Shown: in pieces, positions 58,560 through 64,000 of the stretch
Layout: each line of letters starts with the position of its first letter
Numbering within the stretch: the stretch's first letter is position 1
Source: CAWBYL01 sp963793025
Lineage (GTDB): Bacteria; Actinomycetota; Acidimicrobiia; Acidimicrobiales; Acidimicrobilacustridaceae
DNA: 64,000 nucleotides
NCBI GenBank assembly: GCA_963793025.1
Contig: CAWBYL010000006.1
Coordinates: forward strand, 806,001 to 870,000
Reading direction: 5' to 3'
Notes under the pieces: generated by a model
The model's database searches: none
Told to the model about the DNA's origin: nothing
The model's input: only the letters and a program-made list of their open reading frames with translations
Made by a program: the position numbers and the translations under genes

Positions 58560-60094
58560 GGGCTCTTCTCTCCGTGTACGACAAGACCGGCGTGGTCGAC
58601 CTGGCCCGGGCGCTCGACCAGCTGGGCTGGGACCTGGTGTCGAGCGGAGGCACGGCCCGCGTCGTCGCCGAGGCCGGAATCCCGGTCACCGACGTCGCCG
58701 ATCTGACCGGCTTCCCGGCCATCCTCGGCCATCGGGTCGTCACCCTGCATCCCAAGGTGCACGGCGGCATCCTCGCCGACCCGACGAACCCCGAGCACCG
58801 GGCGGACATGGACACCTACGGGATCGACGCCATCGACCTGGTGGTGGCCAACCTCTATCCGTTCTCGGCCGAGCCCTCGATCGAGCTCATCGACATCGGT
58901 GGTCCGGCCATGGTGAGAGCGGCGGCCAAGAACCATGCTCACGTGGGCATCGTCACCGACCCGACCCGCTACGACGAGGTCGTCTCCGAGCTGCGCTCCG
59001 ACGGTGTGCTGTCGGAGTCCACCAGACGGGCTCTGGCCCGAGACGCCTTCGCCCACACCGCCGCCTACGACGCCGAGATCCTGGCCTGGTTCGACGCGGG
59101 CATGCCCGCCGCGAGCCCCGACACCGGGGCGGCCGAGGACGCGGACGCGGCGTTGCCCGAGACGATCTCGGTGACTCTCGACCGGGCCCAGGTCCTCCGC
59201 TACGGCGAGAACCCGCACCAGGTCGGTGCCCGCTACGTGACTCGCGGCGAGCACGGCTGGTGGGCCGGCGCCACCCAGCACGGCGGCAAGGAGATGAGCT
59301 ACCTCAACGTGTACGACACGGAGGCGGCCTGGCAGCTCGTGCACTCGCTGGGCGACGGTCCCGCGGCAGTCGTCATCAAGCACGCCAACCCCTGTGGCGT
59401 CGCCCTGGCCGACGACATCCTCACCGCCTACACGCGGGCGCACGAGTGCGATCCGGTGTCGGCCTTCGGAGGCATCGTGGCCGTGAACCGTCCCGTCACC
59501 CTGGCGGTGGCCGAGGCCATCGGCCCGGTCTTCACCGAGGTGTTGGTGGCGCCGTCGTTCGAGCCCGACGCTCTGGCCCGGCTCAAGGAGAAGAAGAAGA
59601 ACCTGCGGATCCTCGAGGCCGGCACCCCGGCGGTGCCCGAGCTCTCCCTGCGAGCGGTCGACGGCGGTTACCTCGTCCAGACCGCCGACCCGGTGACCGT
59701 CGACCGGTCACAGTGGCAGGTCGTGAGCGAGCGCCGGCCCAGCGACGACGAGTGGGTGGACATCGAGCTCTCGTGGCGAGTCGTGGCCAAGGTGACCTCC
59801 AACGCCATCGTCCTGGTGAAGGGCGGCCAGGCGGTGGGCATCGGCTGTGGTCAGCAGAACCGTCGGGACGCCGGGATCCTCGCCGGTCAGAAGGCCGACG
59901 GCCGCGCCGCCGGCGGGGTGTACGCGTCGGACGCCTTCTTCCCCTTCGCCGACGGGCTCGAAGGAGCGATAGCGGCCGGGGCCACGTGCGTCATCCAGCC
60001 TGGTGGCTCGATCCGCGACGACGAGGTGATCGCCGCCGCCAACGACGCCGGCCTGGCCATGGTCTTCACCGGCGAACGCCACTTCCGCCACTGA
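58556..60094 (+). CDS. purH: Bifunctional AICAR transformylase/IMP cyclohydrolase
   Basis: PurH (512 residues) performs the last two steps of IMP synthesis. The cyclohydrolase part has LLSVYDKTGVVDLARAL and ILGHRVVTLHPKVHGG. The transformylase part has LRYGENPHQ, VIKHANPCG (catalytic Lys-His) and SDAFFPFADGLE. GTG 58556 overlaps purN. With folD and metF downstream, it links purines to the one-carbon pool. Confidence 0.97.
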   Translation: MRALLSVYDKTGVVDLARALDQLGWDLVSSGGTARVVAEAGIPVTDVADLTGFPAILGHRVVTLHPKVHGGILADPTNPEHRADMDTYGIDAIDLVVANLYPFSAEPSIELIDIGGPAMVRAAAKNHAHVGIVTDPTRYDEVVSELRSDGVLSESTRRALARDAFAHTAAYDAEILAWFDAGMPAASPDTGAAEDADAALPETISVTLDRAQVLRYGENPHQVGARYVTRGEHGWWAGATQHGGKEMSYLNVYDTEAAWQLVHSLGDGPAAVVIKHANPCGVALADDILTAYTRAHECDPVSAFGGIVAVNRPVTLAVAEAIGPVFTEVLVAPSFEPDALARLKEKKKNLRILEAGTPAVPELSLRAVDGGYLVQTADPVTVDRSQWQVVSERRPSDDEWVDIELSWRVVAKVTSNAIVLVKGGQAVGIGCGQQNRRDAGILAGQKADGRAAGGVYASDAFFPFADGLEGAIAAGATCVIQPGGSIRDDEVIAAANDAGLAMVFTGERHFRH

Positions 60095-60154
60095 ACGACC
60101 CGGTGGGTCCGATGGGGGGGCACACTGGTTGCACCGATCGATCGAGGGGACCAC

Positions 60155-60565
60155 ATGAACGACGAGACGGCCACTGCGGTGTCCACCACCATCGCCTCAC
60201 CGGTCACCGGGTTCAGCCACGTCCAGCTGCAGGTCGGCGATCTGGCCCGGTCCCGGGCCTGGTACGAGACGGTCCTCGGTATGGAGGCGTTCGTCGAGCT
60301 CCCCGACACGGTGGCCCTGAAGCACCGACCCAGCCGACTCGTCGTCGTGTTGTCCCCCGCCTCGGCTCTCGACCAGAGCGCCTCGCCCCTCGACCACCTG
60401 GCCTTCGCCGTGCCCGACGGACCCACTCTCGAGGCGTGGGCCGACGAGCTCACCCGACAGGGGATCGACCACCCGGGCGTGATCCTGGAGCTCGGCAAGC
60501 CGTCCCTGCAGCTGCTCGATCCCGACGGCAACTCGATCGAGCTGGTCGCGCCCGCACCCCGTTGA
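60155..60565 (+). CDS. VOC family protein (glyoxalase/dioxygenase superfamily)
   Basis: This is a 136-residue vicinal-oxygen-chelate protein. Metal ligands are likely His in GFSHVQLQVGDLARSRAWY, His in LDHLAFAVPD and Glu in DPDGNSIELVAP. It is one of many such proteins in actinobacteria and the substrate is unknown. GAGGGGA precedes the ATG, and a CACACT -10-like site lies at 60121-60126. Confidence 0.88.
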   Translation: MNDETATAVSTTIASPVTGFSHVQLQVGDLARSRAWYETVLGMEAFVELPDTVALKHRPSRLVVVLSPASALDQSASPLDHLAFAVPDGPTLEAWADELTRQGIDHPGVILELGKPSLQLLDPDGNSIELVAPAPR

Positions 60566-60568
60566 CGC

Positions 60569-61162
60569 TCAGCCGCTGAAGGAGAAGAGGTCGCTGCCGA
60601 CCTGCTCGACGAGTGCGGCGAGGCAGTCGAGAGGGAGGCCGATCACATTGGTGGGGCTGCCGTCGATGCGAGCCACGAACAGCGCCGCCGAGCCCTGCAT
60701 GCCGTAGCCCCCGGCCTTGTCGAAGGGCTCACCGGTGGCGACGTACCACTCGATCCAGGTGGGCGGGAGCGGGGCGAAGGTGACCTCGGTGGTCACGACC
60801 GCGTGGCGGACGTGGGCATCGCCGTCCACCGCGTGGCGGCGCACGCACACCCCGGTGTGAACCTGATGGGTGCGGCCGGAGAGACGGGTCAGGAGGCTCC
60901 GGGCCTCGTTGGCGTCCGCAGGCTTGCCGAGGAGCTCGTCGTCGAGGTCGACGGTGGTGTCGGCGGCCACCACGACCTCGCCCGACCGGGCCACCGCTTC
61001 GGCCTTGGCCCGGGCCAGGCGAGCGACGTAGGCGGTGCCGGACTCGTCCGGAGCCACCGACTCGTCGATGTCGGCGGGACGGACCTCGAACACGACGCCC
61101 AGCCCGGCCAGCAGCTCGCGTCGACGAGGGGACCCGGAGGCGAGGACCAGGCGCTCGCTCAC
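60569..61162 (-). CDS. maf: Maf-like nucleoside triphosphate pyrophosphatase
   Basis: Maf proteins (197 residues here) hydrolyse modified or canonical NTPs. LVLASGSPRRRELL at the start, VVAADTTVDLDDELLGKP and GGYGMQGSAALFVARIDG are family motifs. GTG at 61162 overlaps the end of dusB by four bases. Its stop lies three bases from the convergent VOC gene. Confidence 0.93.
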   Translation of the reverse strand: MSERLVLASGSPRRRELLAGLGVVFEVRPADIDESVAPDESGTAYVARLARAKAEAVARSGEVVVAADTTVDLDDELLGKPADANEARSLLTRLSGRTHQVHTGVCVRRHAVDGDAHVRHAVVTTEVTFAPLPPTWIEWYVATGEPFDKAGGYGMQGSAALFVARIDGSPTNVIGLPLDCLAALVEQVGSDLFSFSG

Positions 61163-62280
61163 CCGCCGCTCACCAGGACGTCGGCGCTGGAATCGGGTGG
61201 TGTGGTGGCGTCGGCGTCGAGCCATCCGTCGGGCACCACCACCGGATGGGGTCCTGTCTGGGTCCCCCTCGGCCGCGCCGCCACCTCGGGGGTGACGGTG
61301 AGGTCGGGGTCGAGGGCGGCGAGCTCGGCGTCGAGCTCGGTGAGGGTGCAGACCGCGGTGATGCGCCGACGGGCCTCGGGGCCGACGGCGTAGCCGGAGA
61401 GGTACCAGCCGAGGTGCTTGCGCATCACCCGCAGCGCCCGTCGCTCGCCCATCACCTCGACGAGCAGGCGGGCGTGGCGGGCGGCCACCGCCCTCACCTC
61501 GCCGAGCGGAGGCTCGGGCCGCGGCGGGCGCCCGGCGAAGACGTCGGCCAGCTGTCCGAAGAACCACGGCCGGCCCAGGCAGGCCCGTCCGACCACCACA
61601 CCGGCACACCCGGTGCGGTCGAGCATGGCGAGGGCGTCCTCGGCCGACCAGATGTCGCCGTTGCCGAGCACGGTGGTGCCGGGAAGGGCCTCGACCAGCT
61701 CGGCGATGGCGCTCCAGCGGGCCCGGCCCGAGTAGCGCTGCTCGGCGGTCCGGGCGTGGAGGGCCACGGCTGCGGCCCCGGCGTCGGCGGCGAGGCGTCC
61801 GGCGGTGAGGAAGGTGGTGCGCTCGTCGTCGAGGCCCATGCGCAGCTTCACCGTGACCGGAACCGGCCCGGCGGCGTCCACGGCGGCGGCGACCACGGCG
61901 GCGAACAGGCGCGGTCGAGCCGGTACGGCGGCGCCGCCTCCGTGCCTCGTGACCTTGGGCGCGGGGCAGCCGAAGTTGAGGTCGACGTGATCGACCCGGT
62001 CCTCGGCCACCAGCCGGGCGACGGCTTCCCCCACCACCGCCGGATCGGTGCCGTAGAGCTGGAGCGAGCGCGGGGACTCGTCGGGGTCGAAGCCGGCGAG
62101 CTGCCAGCTCTTCTCGCCCCCCTCCAGCAGGCCTCGGGCGTTCACCATCTCGCTCACGTAGAGCCCGGCCCCGTAGCTGCGGCACAGCCGGCGGAAGGCG
62201 GCGTTGGTGACCCCCGCCATCGGCGCGAGCACGACGGGGACGTCGACCGTCAGCGGACCGATGGTGAGAGGCTCAGACAC
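61159..62280 (-). CDS. dusB: tRNA-dihydrouridine synthase DusB
   Basis: DusB (373 residues) reduces uridine in the tRNA D-loop using FMN. VVLAPMAGVTNAAFRRL at the start, the catalytic Cys in LNFGCPAPKVTRHG, and GNGDIWSAEDAL and VVVGRACLGRPW are present. A proline-rich C-terminal stretch follows. GTG at 62280 has TACCGT eight bases upstream (62289-62294), divergent from the folD promoter. Confidence 0.93.
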   Translation of the reverse strand: MSEPLTIGPLTVDVPVVLAPMAGVTNAAFRRLCRSYGAGLYVSEMVNARGLLEGGEKSWQLAGFDPDESPRSLQLYGTDPAVVGEAVARLVAEDRVDHVDLNFGCPAPKVTRHGGGAAVPARPRLFAAVVAAAVDAAGPVPVTVKLRMGLDDERTTFLTAGRLAADAGAAAVALHARTAEQRYSGRARWSAIAELVEALPGTTVLGNGDIWSAEDALAMLDRTGCAGVVVGRACLGRPWFFGQLADVFAGRPPRPEPPLGEVRAVAARHARLLVEVMGERRALRVMRKHLGWYLSGYAVGPEARRRITAVCTLTELDAELAALDPDLTVTPEVAARPRGTQTGPHPVVVPDGWLDADATTPPDSSADVLVSGG

Positions 62281-62318
62281 GGGCGCCCACGGTAGCGAGG
62301 ACCGGTAGGGTCGGGACC
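62281..62318. promoter_or_regulatory. Divergent leaderless promoters of dusB and folD
   Basis: Only 38 bases separate the two start codons. On the minus strand TACCGT (62289-62294) lies eight bases before the dusB GTG. On the plus strand TAGGGT (62306-62311) lies seven bases before the folD ATG. No clear -35 elements or ribosome binding sites are seen. Confidence 0.55.
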
Positions 62319-63182
62319 ATGGCAGCGAAGGTCCTGGACGGCGAACTGGTGGCGGCGGGGATCAAGGAAGGCCTGGCCCGACGGGTGCAGGCGCTCGCCG
62401 GGAAGGGTGTGATCCCCGGTCTCGGGACGGTGCTCGTCGGTGACGACGGACCCTCGGCCAACTACGTGGGCATGAAGCATCGGGATTGCGAGGCGCTCGG
62501 CATCGCCTCCTTCGACGTCCGCCTCCCGGCCGACACGTCGCAGGCGGAGGTCCTCGAGGTCGTCGAGCGGTTCAACGCCGATCCCACCGTCGACGCCTAC
62601 CTCATGCAGTACCCGTTCCCCAAGCACCTCGACTTCGAAGCCGCGCTGCTCGCCGTCGATCCGGACAAGGACGTCGACGGGCTCCACCCGGTGAACCTCG
62701 GCCATCTCGTCCAAGGGGTCGACGGTCCCCTCCCGTGCACGCCGGCCGGGATCCAGGCGCTGCTCGTGCACTACGAGGTCCCCATCGAGGGCCGCCACGT
62801 GGTGATCGTCGGGCGGGGACTCACCATCGGACGTCCGCTGGCCAACCTCCTGACCCTCAAGCGGGCCAACGCCAACGCCGCCGTCACCGTCGTGCACACC
62901 GGCGTCGCCGACCTGCGCTCCTACGTCCGCCAGGCCGACATCGTCGTGGCCGCCGCCGGCTCGCCCGGTCTCATCACCGCCGAGATGGTCAAGCCCGGCG
63001 CCGCGGTGGTGGCGGCCGGGGTCTCCTTCGAGGGCAAGAAGCTGATCTCCGACGTGGACGACGAGGTCGCCGAGGTGGCTGGATGGCTCTCGCCGCGCAT
63101 CGGCGGGGTGGGCCCCATGACTCGAGCCATGCTCCTCGTGAACGCGGTCGAGGCGGCCGAGCGTCGCGGCGCGTCCGTCTGA
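62319..63182 (+). CDS. folD: Methylene-THF dehydrogenase/methenyl-THF cyclohydrolase
   Basis: FolD (287 residues) interconverts 5,10-methylene- and 10-formyl-THF. The active-site Lys is in SANYVGMKHRDCEALGI. DKDVDGLHPVNLG and VIVGRGLTIGRPLANLL (NADP site) follow. The usual QLPLP motif reads QYPFPKH, a variant found in some actinobacteria. It supplies formyl groups for purN and purH just upstream. Confidence 0.96.
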   Translation: MAAKVLDGELVAAGIKEGLARRVQALAGKGVIPGLGTVLVGDDGPSANYVGMKHRDCEALGIASFDVRLPADTSQAEVLEVVERFNADPTVDAYLMQYPFPKHLDFEAALLAVDPDKDVDGLHPVNLGHLVQGVDGPLPCTPAGIQALLVHYEVPIEGRHVVIVGRGLTIGRPLANLLTLKRANANAAVTVVHTGVADLRSYVRQADIVVAAAGSPGLITAEMVKPGAAVVAAGVSFEGKKLISDVDDEVAEVAGWLSPRIGGVGPMTRAMLLVNAVEAAERRGASV

Positions 63183-63237
63183 GGGGGTCGTTTCCGACGG
63201 GTCGGATGTCAGCCGAGGTGGCCTACGCTCGTCGGCG

Positions 63238-64000
63238 ATGACGCGGATCGCCGACCTCCTCGCTGCCGGGCGCACGTGCTCGTTCGAGTTCTTCCCGCCC
63301 AAGGACGACGACGCGGCGCGGGCCCTGGAGAAGACGATCGGCGAGCTGGAGGCCCTGGAGCCGTCGTTCGTCTCGGTCACCTACGGCGCCGGTGGCTCCA
63401 CGCGTGAGCGCACCCGCGACATCGTGATCCACATCGAGCGCGACACCGGGATCACGGCCATGGCCCACCTGACCTGCGTCGGCCACACCCGGGCCGAGCT
63501 CGAGTCCCTGCTCGACGAGTACCGGGCCGCCGGCATCACCAACATCCTCGCCCTGGCCGGTGACCCGCCCGCCGGGGCCCCCGACGAGTTCGACTCCGGT
63601 GACTACGCCTACGCCCTCGAGCTGGTCGAGCTCATCAGAGGACAGGATTCCTTCTCGGTCGGTGTGGCCGCCCACCCCGAGGGTCATCCCCGGTCGTCGG
63701 ACATGGACACCGACCGCCGGCACCTGGCGGCCAAGTTGGAGGCGGCGGACTTCGCCATCACCCAGTTCTTCTTCGAGGCCGAGCCCTACCTGCGCATGGT
63801 CGACGAGCTCGCCACCCTCGGATGCCACAAGCCGGTGTTGCCGGGGATCATGCCCGTCACCAACGCCAGGCAGGTCGCCCGCTTCGCCCAGCTGGCAGGG
63901 GCCGAGTTCCCGCCCCGTCTGGCCGCTCGGTTCGAAGAGCGTTCGGACGACCCGGACGGCGTGCGTGCCCTGGGGGTCGAGTTGGCCAGCGAACTGTGCC
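63238..64000 (+). CDS. metF: 5,10-methylenetetrahydrofolate reductase, cut by window edge
   Basis: MetF reduces methylene-THF to methyl-THF for methionine synthesis, using FAD. TCSFEFFPPKDDDAARAL, FVSVTYGAGGSTRERT and NILALAGDPP are conserved, followed by GVAAHPEGHP and ITQFFFEAEPYLR. The first 254 codons are present; the end lies beyond base 64000. TACGCT (63224-63229), eight bases before ATG 63238, suggests a leaderless start. Confidence 0.95.
   Translation, partial: MTRIADLLAAGRTCSFEFFPPKDDDAARALEKTIGELEALEPSFVSVTYGAGGSTRERTRDIVIHIERDTGITAMAHLTCVGHTRAELESLLDEYRAAGITNILALAGDPPAGAPDEFDSGDYAYALELVELIRGQDSFSVGVAAHPEGHPRSSDMDTDRRHLAAKLEAADFAITQFFFEAEPYLRMVDELATLGCHKPVLPGIMPVTNARQVARFAQLAGAEFPPRLAARFEERSDDPDGVRALGVELASELC

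Overview
This is about 64 kb of chromosome from a high-GC Gram-positive bacterium of the phylum Actinomycetota. GC-rich codon use, frequent GTG starts, a BTAD/SARP regulator, a GuaB3-type IMP dehydrogenase relative, a mycofactocin-type SDR and a proline/threonine-rich exported protein all fit. I favour the Acidimicrobiia, but this is inferred from gene content and style, not from a marker phylogeny. The last gene (metF) runs off the right edge.

Layout. (1) Bases 1-16667 hold the S10-spc-alpha ribosomal supercluster in canonical order, from rplC through secY, adk, map, infA and rpmJ to rpoA, rplQ and truA, all on the + strand. Junctions are tight and often overlap by 1-4 nt. rpsJ is not next to rplC. 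Instead about 355 nt of untranslated DNA carry a promoter and several hairpins. (2) At 16793-17990 an encapsulin nanocompartment cassette (encapsulated ferritin plus shell) sits between truA and rplM. (3) At 18124-27631 are rplM-rpsI, then cell-wall precursor and cofactor genes: glmM, a 1150-residue GlmS, an AcpS-Nnr fusion, a CBS protein and alr. (4) At 27716-34143 are an exported protein, a frameshifted udg, the t6A and ribosome-modification genes tsaE-tsaB-rimI-tsaD, and CIRCE-controlled groES-groEL. (5) At 34345-47115 is a mixed region: desaturase, K+ channel, Nudix, TetR, guaB3-guaA, SDR, two alpha/beta hydrolases, an alcohol dehydrogenase and a pcrA helicase gene with three frame shifts. 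(6) At 47272-51654 are an iron permease with a DtxR/IdeR-like operator, a cupredoxin lipoprotein and sucCD. (7) At 51731-56819 is a divergent locus: a large SARP-type regulator, a methyltransferase, a cupin and a TIGR03086-type protein. The + strand genes are preceded by two near-identical 55-bp promoter copies carrying SARP-like direct repeats. (8) At 56847-64000 are a membrane protein, purN-purH, a VOC protein, maf-dusB, folD and metF.

How the genes work together. Translation dominates. UDP-GlcNAc and D-alanine supply (glmM, glmS, alr) supports the cell wall. guaA/guaB3, purN/purH and folD/metF link purines with one-carbon metabolism. Iron storage (encapsulin/EncFtn) and iron import (FTR1 plus cupredoxin lipoprotein) form an iron theme.

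Most notable points: the SARP locus with duplicated operators; the encapsulin cassette inside the ribosomal cluster; the enlarged GlmS; the AcpS-Nnr fusion; L22 with a His-Asp and acidic tail; an apparent CTG start for infA; widespread leaderless-type promoters; and five single-base frame shifts confined to udg, tsaE and pcrA, which may be assembly errors.
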